DNA from: Maribellus maritimus
GTDB taxonomy: Bacteria > Bacteroidota > Bacteroidia > Bacteroidales > Prolixibacteraceae
Assembly: GCF_022267315.1 (NCBI RefSeq)
Contig: NZ_JAIKLE010000011.1
Coordinates: forward strand, 62,001-126,000
Direction: 5' to 3'
Length of the DNA: 64,000 nucleotides
Below, one piece after another: positions 43,161 through 53,112 of this stretch. Each line of letters begins with the position of its first letter. Positions within the stretch are counted from its first letter, which is position 1. The position numbers were made by a program, and so were the translations under genes. The notes under the pieces are model-generated. The model was not told the DNA's origin. It saw only the letters and a program-made list of their open reading frames with translations, and did no database searches.

Positions 43161-44192
43161 TTAATTTTCAATGCCTAAATACACTTTAAATTTAGTTTTT
43201 TCTTGTGTTATTTCAAGCTGATATTTTCCTGAATAGAGAATATCCAGTCGTTTCTGAACGTTCTGTAAGCCAATTCCTCCTGCCCTGTTTCTTTTTTCAA
43301 CTCTATTTTTAGGAATACTGTTCTCAATCGAAAATTCAGTTTTTGTATTTGAAATTTTTAAATCAATAAAAATAAAAGGATTCTCGGGGTCGTTACGGCT
43401 CCCGTGCTTAAAACTATTCTCAACAAAGGTAAAGAGCATCATTGGCGCTATTTTCTTTTCACTGGCTTCGCCTGAAATATTAAACTGAAAATTCAATCTG
43501 TTTCCATATCTCATTTTCTCCAGATCAATATAGTTTTTTATGAGATTCACCTCCTTCTGCAGGCTGATTTCTATTTCATTACATTCATATAAAACAGAAC
43601 GGAGTAATGCTGAAATTTTTGCAATTCCCTCCGATGTTTTTGATGATTTCTCAAGTGAAAGGGCATACAAATTATTCATTGTATTAAACAGAAAATGAGG
43701 GTGCAACTGTGCTTTCAATAAATTAAGTTCAGTTTGCAAAGTACGTTTTTCCATTTCCAGTTTTTCTTTTTGCTGCTCAATCCACTTTTTCACAATTTTT
43801 ATGGCAAAAGCGATGCCTATCATAAAATTGGTTTCCAATAAAAGATACAGGAAAGTAATCCCAAAAATACTATCAACTGTTAAGGGCAAAGAATTTAGTT
43901 TCCGAAGAAAGATACGTTCACCTAGAGTCACCAAAAACAATAGAAGAATTAATAAAAAAACAGATAAAACAAGTTTTCTCTTTTTTAGATAAAAAGGTAA
44001 AATACCATAAATAGTTCCGTAAGTAGCTATCATTACAAAAGGCAACATACAAAGCGATTCAAGAAAATACCATTTGTAATCGTTGCCGTATTTACCATAA
44101 ATCATTCCAAAAAAAAAGACATAAAAAAGCCAGAAAAATACATGGGGGAAAAACCGCTTGTGAATTGCTTTGTCAATAATCTTAAAACTCAC
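43161..44192 (-). CDS. LytS-type membrane histidine kinase, first of three
   Basis: A 343-residue sensor kinase starting at GTG (44190-44192). It has four membrane helices (about 13-140), a linker helix, L-H-P-H166-F-L-F-N-T-M-N-N-L, and an ATPase domain with V-E-N-S-F-K-H-G and A-G-G-I-G-L-Q-N-V. It is a complete, probably active kinase. Being first in the unit and most canonical, it is the best partner for the response regulator at 40247. The signal is unknown. No clear promoter was found in the upstream 100 bases. Confidence 0.9.
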   Translation of the reverse strand: MSFKIIDKAIHKRFFPHVFFWLFYVFFFGMIYGKYGNDYKWYFLESLCMLPFVMIATYGTIYGILPFYLKKRKLVLSVFLLILLLFLVTLGERIFLRKLNSLPLTVDSIFGITFLYLLLETNFMIGIAFAIKIVKKWIEQQKEKLEMEKRTLQTELNLLKAQLHPHFLFNTMNNLYALSLEKSSKTSEGIAKISALLRSVLYECNEIEISLQKEVNLIKNYIDLEKMRYGNRLNFQFNISGEASEKKIAPMMLFTFVENSFKHGSRNDPENPFIFIDLKISNTKTEFSIENSIPKNRVEKRNRAGGIGLQNVQKRLDILYSGKYQLEITQEKTKFKVYLGIEN

Positions 44193-44337
44193 CCGATAGA
44201 TTTTTCTTTAAATATAGTCTATAAATCATCTCCGGGAAAACGGAATATGCAAAAAAAATAAATCAAACACCTGAAAAACAAGGTTTTTGGCAGACTAAAT
44301 TAAGTCGTTGGCAGATATTTTATTGTTGTTAATTGAA

Positions 44338-44367
44338 AAACCCTGCATGAATTAAAATGCAGGGTTT
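44338..44367 (-). terminator. Intrinsic terminator, 11-bp stem
   Basis: The arm aaaccctgcat (44338-44348) pairs exactly with 44357-44367 across an eight-base loop. On the minus strand it is followed by more T (CAGGGTTTTTC). It is the second of two strong hairpins downstream of the gene at 44519 and may end a small RNA made from the sequence between them. Confidence 0.65.
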
Positions 44368-44437
44368 GAATTGAAATTCAAAAATTCACGGCTCCTCATA
44401 CCGTGTTGTTTTGTTCTCTTTCGCAAAGGGAATGAAA

Positions 44438-44463
44438 AAGCTCCTGTCCTCTGACAGGAGCTT
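44438..44463 (-). terminator. Intrinsic terminator of the 163-residue protein gene
   Basis: A perfect 11-base-pair stem (aagctcctgtc at 44438-44448 with 44453-44463) around a four-base loop. On the minus strand it is followed by TTTTT. It lies 55 bases after the stop codon at 44519. Confidence 0.8.
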
Positions 44464-44518
44464 GTATTTTTCATATCTCTATGAAAAAAATTGCGCTGTT
44501 TTAGTATCTATCTAATTC

Positions 44519-45010
44519 TTAAAATGAAGCCTGATATTCATCGTTGATAAGGTTTGGAAAGTAGCAGGCAATCAATCCTAAAAGTTCGTCTTCGGTTTTT
44601 GGATTCTGGCAAATTACACGTTGAGCGTAATAACTCACTTTATTTAGTTTTTCGTTATTTGAAGCAGTTGGTAAAGTCTGGAACTTTTTGTCTATTTTTT
44701 TTACTCCAAATACATGTTTGTTACACTCGTACATTACTTCAAATTCATCAGAACGAACAACAAAACTGGTACAATCTTTTTCCTTTAAAACTCCAATCCG
44801 AACACTGCCGTTTACGTCGTCGTACATTAAATCATAGGTTTTTACCACTTTGTTATCTATTACCATTGGAGCGTCGGAATTTACAATGGTATATTTTCCA
44901 AATTCGGTTAGTGAATTTCCTGATAATGCTTTTCCGTCTCTGATTTTTGCATTGGCACCCAGGCTTAGAAGTGCAACACAAACGATTAAAAATAATACTC
45001 TTGCTTTCAT
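44519..45010 (-). CDS. Small secreted protein of unknown function
   Basis: A 163-residue protein with a clear signal peptide (MKARVLFLIVCVALLSLGANA). The mature part is about 140 residues, mixed beta and charged, with four cysteines (in EKDCTSF, MYECNKH, VICQNP and LIACYF). It shows no family I recognise. It is monocistronic: a TAAATTTG promoter box lies about 30 bases upstream and a strong terminator 55 bases downstream. It may be a periplasmic stress or envelope protein; that is only a guess from export and isolation. Confidence 0.7.
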   Translation of the reverse strand: MKARVLFLIVCVALLSLGANAKIRDGKALSGNSLTEFGKYTIVNSDAPMVIDNKVVKTYDLMYDDVNGSVRIGVLKEKDCTSFVVRSDEFEVMYECNKHVFGVKKIDKKFQTLPTASNNEKLNKVSYYAQRVICQNPKTEDELLGLIACYFPNLINDEYQASF

Positions 45011-45038
45011 CTTTTTTAATTTAATTGTTTTACTATCT

Positions 45039-45046
45039 CAAATTTA
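45039..45046 (-). promoter_or_regulatory. Promoter -7 box (TAAATTTG) for the small secreted protein
   Basis: An exact TAnnTTTG match on the minus strand, 28 bases before the start codon at 45010, which leaves a leader of about 20 bases. The -33 element is weak. Confidence 0.5.
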
Positions 45047-45351
45047 CGTAAGCCCCTGGTCAATAAATTCTTATTTCAATTAATGACCTTCCAATAACGA
45101 CAAAAATGTCTTTTAACTCTATCAACTGTATTTCGTGTCGTTTGCAGACCCAAAAGCGCTGTACACAGGCGATTTTTTGTTTTCACTGATAAAAAGGTGC
45201 ATTTTACAGCTTAATGAATTGTTCTTAGAAATAAATCTCCCAAACAGATTATGTAATTGAAATTTGTATTTATGCAGACTACACAAAAGAACAAGAAAGA
45301 AATGGGTAGCTTATGTCACTTTTGATTTTCCTTACACAGAAACAATAAAAA

Positions 45352-45489
45352 ATGAAAGCGGAAACATTATTTACAAGTATCGACAATGCAAGGGAGATTC
45401 TTACTATCGAAATCCCTGACAAAAATTTTGAAGAAATATTAGCAAAACATGAAAACATATGGAACGAACTTCCGGGAAAAAAGAAATGA
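45352..45489 (+). CDS. Possible 45-residue small protein
   Basis: An ATG-to-TGA frame coding MKAETLFTSIDNAREILTIE followed by an acidic-to-basic tail ending LPGKKK. The composition is that of a soluble helical peptide, and codon use is normal for this genome. It has no signal peptide and no recognisable family. It might be a small regulatory protein or a fragment of a lost gene. A poly-A-rich stretch precedes the ATG, as is common for starts here. Confidence 0.3.
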   Translation: MKAETLFTSIDNAREILTIEIPDKNFEEILAKHENIWNELPGKKK

Positions 45490-45668
45490 AACGCGGCATA
45501 CTCAATTTTCTAATAAAATGATCAGCTGAAGTATCTCAATGATGCACAAGCTATTTCTATCGGGAAATCTATAGAATTATGAATGAAAATTAGCTATAAT
45601 TAGGTATTTCAAATGAGGTAGAATTGCGATAAGTTTGAATTTATCATATAATATTAATACCCAATCGT

Positions 45669-46256
45669 ATGAAACCTGTAAAAAACTTTGTTTTAATTGG
45701 CCTTACACTATTTATTGTAACTGGCTGTGATGAACTAATAAAAAAAAATGTTGATGTTCCAATTACTTTTGAAGTTTTTCAAGAGATAGATAAACAAGAA
45801 ACGAATGAGCAAAATCCCACTTTTAGTTTTGAGGGATATTTCGATATTCTATCGCATCCTGATGTTGCCAATGCAATAGGAACACCCGATAAAATAAAAA
45901 AGATAAAAATCACTAAAATACAATACGAGTTCCGAAATTTTGAGGGAGATGTAGATGCGGTGATTAACGGAAAAATTTATTTACCGGAAGAGAAATCAGT
46001 TTCAGATCCGAGTCCTGAATACTATACATATTCAATACCACCTGTAAAGGTTGCAGAATCTGTCTTACTTAAAGAACTATATACACTCGACGGATATTTC
46101 AACAAGGTAAATGATTATCTTACAGAAACTACTGTTTTTGAATACTCTTTTCATGGTTACTCATCTCATTATCCGGTCAATTTTTATATGGTTTTGCATG
46201 TTTCTGCCACAGTTTCTGTTGAAGCCAGTATTGACTATAAGGGAAACTACAATTAA
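45669..46256 (+). CDS. Lipoprotein of unknown function
   Basis: A 195-residue lipoprotein: signal peptide with V-T-G-C20 followed by DELIKKN. The mature part is beta-rich with alternating hydrophobic residues (YEFRNFEGDVDAVINGKIYL, VFEYSFHGYSSHYPVNFYMV), suggesting a single beta-sandwich domain. No family is recognised. It is convergent with cysH, 32 bases away, and probably transcribed alone. Confidence 0.7.
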   Translation: MKPVKNFVLIGLTLFIVTGCDELIKKNVDVPITFEVFQEIDKQETNEQNPTFSFEGYFDILSHPDVANAIGTPDKIKKIKITKIQYEFRNFEGDVDAVINGKIYLPEEKSVSDPSPEYYTYSIPPVKVAESVLLKELYTLDGYFNKVNDYLTETTVFEYSFHGYSSHYPVNFYMVLHVSATVSVEASIDYKGNYN

Positions 46257-46288
46257 ACTGAATAAAATTCAAAATGCAGCTTATTTAT

Positions 46289-46999
46289 TTACTTTGATGA
46301 ATGTAACCCACATTCTTTTCCTGAATTTTGTTCCCACCACCACCGACCTGCACGGAAATCTTCACCAGGCCTGATAGCACGGGTACAGGGAGCGCAGCCA
46401 ATACTTACAAATCCTTTATCGTGTAAAACATTGTATGGTACGTGATTTTTGTATACATATACCTTCACATCTTCCAAACTCCATTCCAACAGTGGGTTGT
46501 ATTTGATAATCTGGTTGCCCTCATCCCACTCAAATTCCCTCATATCACTGCGGTTATCCGACTGTGAAGCACGCAGACCCGTAATCCAGATTTCATTACC
46601 GTTTAAAGCGCGTTTTAATGGAATCACCTTCCGGATAAAACAACACTCTTTCCTGTTTTCCAACGATTCGTAAAAACTAAAGGGTCCCTTCTTTTCCAAA
46701 AGTTCCTCCACCTTCTCAGCGGGTGGGAAATATGCCTTAATTGGCTTTTTGTATTTTTCTACTGTACTGCGATAAACTTTGTATGTTTCTTCAAACAAAC
46801 GCCCGGTATCAAGCGTAATTACCTTAATCGGAAAATTATGCGCGAAAATATAATCAGTTATCACCTGATCTTCGTAACCAAAACTGGTTGTAAAAACTAT
46901 TTTCTCCGTATATGTTTCAGCCAGATATCTCATTTTTTCAATCACCGACATCTGATGCAATTCTGTATTTAAAAACTCTGCTTTATCTAAACCGTTCAT
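46289..46999 (-). CDS. cysH: Adenylyl-/phosphoadenylyl-sulfate reductase (assimilatory), [4Fe-4S] type
   Basis: A 236-residue cytoplasmic enzyme of the PAPS reductase family. It has the P-loop-like T-T-S-F-G-Y-E-D-Q, the substrate-binding L-D-T-G-R, and R-A-S-Q-S-D-N-R. The cysteine pattern is K-E-C-C-F-I-R-K, then G-C-A-P-C, then the C-terminal E-C-G-L-H. The C-C...C-x-x-C set ligates a [4Fe-4S] cluster and marks an APS-type (thioredoxin-dependent) reductase rather than the cluster-free PAPS enzyme of E. coli; the C-terminal cysteine is the catalytic one. It reduces activated sulfate to sulfite. The usual cysD/cysN genes are not in this window. Confidence 0.9.
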   Translation of the reverse strand: MNGLDKAEFLNTELHQMSVIEKMRYLAETYTEKIVFTTSFGYEDQVITDYIFAHNFPIKVITLDTGRLFEETYKVYRSTVEKYKKPIKAYFPPAEKVEELLEKKGPFSFYESLENRKECCFIRKVIPLKRALNGNEIWITGLRASQSDNRSDMREFEWDEGNQIIKYNPLLEWSLEDVKVYVYKNHVPYNVLHDKGFVSIGCAPCTRAIRPGEDFRAGRWWWEQNSGKECGLHSSK

Positions 47000-47023
47000 A
47001 ATTTTATCTTTAAGTTTACCAGA

Positions 47024-48211
47024 CTATTCAACATATAAAACCAGCCCTTTTAAATATTCGCTTTCCGGATGATAAATATTTACCGGATGATCAACGGGTT
47101 GAGTGAGCTGATGTAAAATGCGCACTTTTCGCCCCGAAATGGCTGCTGCCGAAAAAACAGCTTCTCTAAACCTATCTTTCGAAACCACCTGCGAACATGA
47201 AAATGTAAATAAAATGCCTCCGCTCCTGATTTGTTCAAAAGCACGTGTATTTATTCTTTTGTATCCCTGAAGTGCCTGGTGTAACGAATTCCTATGTTTC
47301 GCAAATGCGGGTGGATCAAGAATAATTAAATCATATTTGTTTTGAATATCTTTTAAGTATTCAAAAGCATCAGCGGCAAAAGCATCATGACGTGAATCTT
47401 TTGGAAAATTTAATTCCACATTCTCTTTCGTCAGGTCGATTGCCTTGGCTGAAGCATCAACCGAATGAACCAGTTTTGCCCCTCCTTTCATGGCATAAAA
47501 TGAAAAACCACCGGTATAACAAAACATATTTAAAACCTCACGACCTTCTGCATATTTCTGAACCAACAGCCGATTCTCCCGTTGATCAATAAAAAATCCT
47601 GTTTTTTGCCCGGTTTCCCAGTCAACTTTAAATTTCAGCCCGTATTCCAGAACTTCCGTTTCGTTGCTTTCGCCAAAGAAAAAACCATCCTCAGGTTCTA
47701 TTTCAGCTTTAAATGGCAATGTTTTGGCGCTCTTATTATAAACTGCTTTTAAATGGTCACCCAAAACATCCTTCATTACCTTAACCAACTCTTCACGAAT
47801 AAAATACATTCCTATAGAATGCATTTGCATCACAGCTGTTCCATTGTAATAGTCAACTATTAATCCGGGCATTCCATCTCCTTCAGCATGTATCAGACGA
47901 AAAACATTGGTTTCGGAGTGCTCAACAAACCCCATTTTTTTTCTGAGTTCCCAGGCACTTTCTATTTTACTTTTCCAAAAATCGTAATTGGGTTCTATTT
48001 CGGTGAACGAAATAATCCGAACAGCAATGGATCCAATCTGGTAATGTCCAATTCCCAAAAACTCATCTTTGTTGGAATAAACAGACACCAAATCGCCTTC
48101 ATTCAAATTTCCATAGGTTTTTTTTATGGCTCCCGAAAATACCCAGGGGTGAAAACGCTTTAATGATTGATCTTTTCCTGATTTCAGGACAATTCTCGTC
48201 TTTTCCGCCAT
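47024..48211 (-). CDS. PUA-domain SAM-dependent rRNA (cytosine) methyltransferase, RlmI-like
   Basis: A 395-residue protein started at the ATG at 48209-48211. The open frame goes 21 codons further but those overlap the upstream gene and look non-native. An N-terminal PUA domain (1-75; K-R-F-H-P-W-V-F-S-G-A-I) is followed by an EEHEE-type domain and a Rossmann methyltransferase domain with V-L-N-M-F-C-Y-T-G-G-F-S, the SAM loop, and the catalytic L-I-I-L-D-P-P-A-F-A. Members methylate C5 of a 23S rRNA cytosine. It follows the exonuclease gene by 4 bases. Confidence 0.88.
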   Translation of the reverse strand: MAEKTRIVLKSGKDQSLKRFHPWVFSGAIKKTYGNLNEGDLVSVYSNKDEFLGIGHYQIGSIAVRIISFTEIEPNYDFWKSKIESAWELRKKMGFVEHSETNVFRLIHAEGDGMPGLIVDYYNGTAVMQMHSIGMYFIREELVKVMKDVLGDHLKAVYNKSAKTLPFKAEIEPEDGFFFGESNETEVLEYGLKFKVDWETGQKTGFFIDQRENRLLVQKYAEGREVLNMFCYTGGFSFYAMKGGAKLVHSVDASAKAIDLTKENVELNFPKDSRHDAFAADAFEYLKDIQNKYDLIILDPPAFAKHRNSLHQALQGYKRINTRAFEQIRSGGILFTFSCSQVVSKDRFREAVFSAAAISGRKVRILHQLTQPVDHPVNIYHPESEYLKGLVLYVE

Positions 48212-48215
48212 ACAA

Positions 48216-48797
48216 TTAATTGTTTGAAAAATTCTCAAATATCTCCAAAGCCGTCCAGGCATCGGTTGCAGCATAAATCTCCTGCGCTTCGGTTAAAACG
48301 TCAGCTTCCCAATTTGAAAGCTGTTGTGATTTTGAAATTCGAAATCCCAGAGCAATGGCAGCCAGTTTTTTGAGACTAAAATTCTGAATTCCCAATTCTT
48401 TGGCATAATCCTGTAATTCGATAAACCCACCAGGTTTAAAATAAGAAAGACTTTGCAGCCCTTTTATATCGTCGCGAATAGCAACGCCTGGTTTTATAAT
48501 ACCCGGATTTGCAAGAATATCAATGATTTCTTTGGGTAATCCTATTTTATTTAAACGAAAAAGGAAAGCTTGTTTTTTTGTAGAGAGTTGAAGAAGAGCA
48601 ACTTTATTCACCACACCTTTTTTAAATGACGGCCTTGTTTCGGTATCAAAACCGATAACCGATTGCCCGGCTAAAACAGTTGCGGCATAATTTATTTTTT
48701 CTACATCGTCAACCAGAAAAATATTACCTTCAAACCATTTTAAAGGCAAATCCGTCATTTCTTCTTTTGAAATACTTTCTTTAAACATATTATTCAT
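48216..48797 (-). CDS. RNase D / DnaQ-like 3'-5' exonuclease
   Basis: A 193-residue protein from the ATG at 48795-48797, whose ATGAATAA overlaps the stop of the preceding gene by 8 bases and so indicates coupling. The longer frame starts inside that gene. The DEDDy motifs are present: G-F-D-T-E-T (Exo I, about residue 50), I-R-D-D-I (Exo II) and Y-A-A-T-D-A-W (Exo III, tyrosine type). It degrades RNA or single-stranded DNA from the 3' end. It is a single-domain form without the HRDC tails of full RNase D. Confidence 0.85.
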   Translation of the reverse strand: MNNMFKESISKEEMTDLPLKWFEGNIFLVDDVEKINYAATVLAGQSVIGFDTETRPSFKKGVVNKVALLQLSTKKQAFLFRLNKIGLPKEIIDILANPGIIKPGVAIRDDIKGLQSLSYFKPGGFIELQDYAKELGIQNFSLKKLAAIALGFRISKSQQLSNWEADVLTEAQEIYAATDAWTALEIFENFSNN

Positions 48798-49410
48798 CCT
48801 CGTCGGTTCCGGTTCCCCAAAATTCGTCAAGCCATTTCGGATTGCCGCTTCCCGGTTTTATTTTTTCTTTATCATCTGCCTCGTCAAAATCAACTTCTCC
48901 GTAAACCAGCTGATGAACCGCACGCAAAACATTCACAAGATTTTGTCCCCAATATTCCTCGAAACTATAACTACACTGAAATAATGCATCATTCATCACC
49001 TCGTCATTTCCCATGCTGTAAGCCATCAGAAAATCTTTTAACGATTGATAAATATCCATTAAATTTTCAGCAATGCTGGCAGTCATTGTTTCCTGTCCGA
49101 ATTGTATTGAAGGATCAAAAACTTCATAAAAACTATCGTGCTCGCCCAATGCCTGTAGCCATTTCTGGTGAAGGACATTATAATCCAACTCGCTTACATA
49201 TTTCTCCAATTCATCATCCTGCACACGTTCTGTTTTGGGGAGCATAGTAGTTTTCAGATATAAAAGTGGTAATATTTTCTGAACTTTCTGTAGATTCTCC
49301 ATCACCGGAAACCTGTTAACCGCCTCAATCGCTTTGCAAAATTCATTTGCAACGGTAACAAATTCAATCACAGCTTTTGAATAAACCAATTCGTGTATTT
49401 TATCCTCCAT
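48790..49410 (-). CDS. DUF5063 family protein
   Basis: A 206-residue, mainly helical acidic cytoplasmic protein. The sequence V-Y-S-K-A-V-I-E-F-V-T-V-A-N-E-F-C near the N-terminus and E-Y-W-G-Q-N-L-V-N-V-L-R-A-V-H fit DUF5063, a family found mostly in Bacteroidota with unknown function. It is the first gene of a tight unit with the 3'-5' exonuclease, the rRNA methyltransferase and cysH, which might place it near RNA metabolism. A promoter box precedes it by about 25 bases. Confidence 0.75.
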   Translation of the reverse strand: MEDKIHELVYSKAVIEFVTVANEFCKAIEAVNRFPVMENLQKVQKILPLLYLKTTMLPKTERVQDDELEKYVSELDYNVLHQKWLQALGEHDSFYEVFDPSIQFGQETMTASIAENLMDIYQSLKDFLMAYSMGNDEVMNDALFQCSYSFEEYWGQNLVNVLRAVHQLVYGEVDFDEADDKEKIKPGSGNPKWLDEFWGTGTDEDE

Positions 49411-49433
49411 TTTTTTTATCTCGAAAACCGATG

Positions 49434-49470
49434 CAAAAATATAAAAAAGATTTTATGAATATACCACAAA
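49434..49470 (-). promoter_or_regulatory. Promoter of the DUF5063-exonuclease-methyltransferase-cysH unit
   Basis: On the minus strand TATTTTTG (49434-49441) matches the TAnnTTTG box exactly. A TTTG -33 element lies at 49467-49470, with a 25-base spacer, slightly longer than usual. The start codon is 24 bases further on. Confidence 0.5.
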
Positions 49471-49502
49471 GAAAACAGCTGTATAAATACCTACATAACA
49501 CT

Positions 49503-51407
49503 TTAATTTTCAATCCATTCAATTTTATTATCAACTCTAAAAACAATTTTATTGTTATCAAGAAGCCACTTTACCGTTTGGCGCATTTTTTCCTGATTGC
49601 CGGTAAGTTGCAATAACAAATTCTCATAAGAACAGGGTTCTTTTATTATTTTTTTTATCTTTTTTGAAATCTCTTCAAATTCGATATTACTTATTTCAAG
49701 CATTTCAACCGATTTGCAAACATCGCAATGTCCGCATCGAATAGAATCCTTTTCCCCAAAGTATTCTAGCAAAAGCTGACTGCGGCATTTTGTTTTGCTG
49801 CTTGCGTAATGAATTACAGCGTTTACCCGGTTTAGAAAATCCTTTTTACGTAAATCGTAATTTTCTTTCGAAACCTTCAGGCGCTCAAGCTTTATTCGTT
49901 CCCGGTTAAAATAAATAAACGGCGTTTGGCTTCTGGGAATGTAATCGATTATTTTTGATTTCCGCAAGTGTTTAAGATAATTGTATACCTTTTCGCGGTC
50001 AAGTTCTGCGCGTTTGGCAAGAAGTTCTTCGTCGATGGCAACGTATCCTGAAAACAGCCCTGTGTACGACCGAAGGATTAGTTTTATAAACCCATCAAAA
50101 CCCGCATTCGCTACCTGGAATTTATACAAATCATCGCGTGAAACCATAAAATAAACCCGCGAGGGATTATCTACTTCTTCTGTATACTCAAGATAGCCCT
50201 CACGTTGTAAAATCCTGAGGCTGTTGTACACCATAGCCTGCTGATATTTGAAGGCCTGCGCAAAACTTTGAAGACTAAATTCAAACACCTGAGATTTTCC
50301 GTAACCTTCGGCAATTTGAAGAAAGTTACAGAGCGACTGGTAAATCTTTTTTATATTTTCAATTTCCGGGAAAGCAACTGTAACGTGTTTTTTTAGTTTG
50401 GTTGTATCCGCGTTATTAAATAACAAAACTGCAGCTGCCTTTTTCCCATCGCGGCCTGCCCTTCCTGCTTCCTGGTAATATGCTTCCAGCGAATCCGGTG
50501 CATCCCAATGAATTACAAAACGTACATTTGCCTTATCGATACCCATTCCAAATGCATTGGTTGCCACAATTACCCTTGTTTTTCCCTCAATCCATAAATC
50601 CTGTTTATAACTTCTCACCTGGTTACTCAATCCGGCGTGATAAAAATCAGCTGAAATCTTATGCTTTCTAAGTTCATCCGAGATTTCGCGCGTAGCTTTT
50701 CTGCTACGTACATAAATGACGCCCGATCCCGAAACTTTCCGCAAAGTATCCAATAGGTAACCAGCCTTATTCTCCACACTCCTAACAAGATAATTCAGAT
50801 TCTCGCGGCGAAACGACATTTGTAAAAGATTCTTCTTTTTAAACCCAAGCTTTTCTTGAATATCTTCCGCAACTTTAGGGGTGGCTGTAGCTGTTAAAGC
50901 CAAAAATTTAACATCGGGTAAAACTTCACGTAATTTTATTATTTGCAGGTAGCTTGGACGGAAATCGTATCCCCACTGTGAAATGCAATGTGCTTCATCA
51001 ATGGTGACTAAATTAACATCCATCTGTTTCAGTCGTTCCAAAAAACGTTCTGAACTCAGCCTCTCAGGCGATACATATAAAAACTTATAATCGCCCCAAA
51101 CAGCATTATCGAGAGATATCTTAATTTCAAGCGACGACATTCCGCTATGAATTGCGAGTGCTTTTATTCCCCGGCGGTTCAGATTTTCTACCTGATCCTT
51201 CATTAGAGCAATCAGTGGTGTAACAACAAGACAGATTCCTTTTGTTGAAAGTGAAAATATCTGAAAGGTAATGGACTTTCCCCCACCTGTTGGCATTAAA
51301 CCAAGTGTATCTTTGCCATCGGCAACTGATTCAATAATCTCAAGCTGCAACGGACGAAACCGCGAATACCCCCAATGTCGTAATAATATCTGCCTGAAAT
51401 CTTCCAT
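49503..51407 (-). CDS. recQ: RecQ-family ATP-dependent DNA helicase
   Basis: A 634-residue superfamily-2 helicase. Motif 0 and Walker A are W-G-Y-S-R-F-R-P-L-Q and P-T-G-G-G-K-S (39-45); Walker B is I-D-E-A-H (136-140). Motif III (L-A-L-T-A-T-A-T) and motif VI (Q-E-A-G-R-A-G-R-D-G) are present, then the RecQ zinc-binding region with C-R-S-Q-L-L..C-G-H-C-D-V-C. The C-terminus ends shortly after the winged-helix part and has no clear HRDC domain. It unwinds DNA with 3'-5' polarity in repair and replication restart. It is divergent from guaB. Confidence 0.93.
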   Translation of the reverse strand: MEDFRQILLRHWGYSRFRPLQLEIIESVADGKDTLGLMPTGGGKSITFQIFSLSTKGICLVVTPLIALMKDQVENLNRRGIKALAIHSGMSSLEIKISLDNAVWGDYKFLYVSPERLSSERFLERLKQMDVNLVTIDEAHCISQWGYDFRPSYLQIIKLREVLPDVKFLALTATATPKVAEDIQEKLGFKKKNLLQMSFRRENLNYLVRSVENKAGYLLDTLRKVSGSGVIYVRSRKATREISDELRKHKISADFYHAGLSNQVRSYKQDLWIEGKTRVIVATNAFGMGIDKANVRFVIHWDAPDSLEAYYQEAGRAGRDGKKAAAVLLFNNADTTKLKKHVTVAFPEIENIKKIYQSLCNFLQIAEGYGKSQVFEFSLQSFAQAFKYQQAMVYNSLRILQREGYLEYTEEVDNPSRVYFMVSRDDLYKFQVANAGFDGFIKLILRSYTGLFSGYVAIDEELLAKRAELDREKVYNYLKHLRKSKIIDYIPRSQTPFIYFNRERIKLERLKVSKENYDLRKKDFLNRVNAVIHYASSKTKCRSQLLLEYFGEKDSIRCGHCDVCKSVEMLEISNIEFEEISKKIKKIIKEPCSYENLLLQLTGNQEKMRQTVKWLLDNNKIVFRVDNKIEWIEN

Positions 51408-51483
51408 TAATACAAATTAAGAAATGATTTTAAGGTTTAACAATTTTTATTGTTCAAAATGGTCTCAACAAAAAAAATATTCC

Positions 51484-51513
51484 TTAGTAGTACGCTATTT
51501 TTTTGTAGTTTTG
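51484..51513 (+). promoter_or_regulatory. Promoter of guaB
   Basis: TAGTTTTG at 51506-51513 is an exact TAnnTTTG match, with TTAG (3 of 4 to TTTG) 18 bases upstream. The start codon lies 33 bases downstream. Confidence 0.5.
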
Positions 51514-51525
51514 CGCATTATTTAA

Positions 51526-53022
<1,497 letters not shown>

Positions 53023-53112
53023 ATTTACTGATTGGGTGTGGTTAACATTTTTTAGAAAATTAAAACATACGATTTAGCCTGAAATGTTGTTTTAACAACT
53101 AAATAGTTTGAA

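Larger units (their letters stand above)
45011..45668. other. 658-base region with a promoter box and one possible short gene
   Basis: Contains the promoter of the minus-strand gene at 45010 and a 45-codon frame at 45352-45489 described separately. Nothing else is convincing. The remaining sequence has stop codons in all frames and looks like degraded or regulatory DNA. Confidence 0.5.

Noticed and set aside
44554-44943. 129-codon plus-strand frame
   Set aside because: Antisense to the secreted protein at 44519-45010, which has a signal peptide, promoter box and terminator.
53079-53092. Short palindrome (gttgtt..aacaac) between guaB and the isomerase gene
   Set aside because: Only six base pairs, no T-run and no spacing typical of an operator; likely chance in AT-rich sequence.
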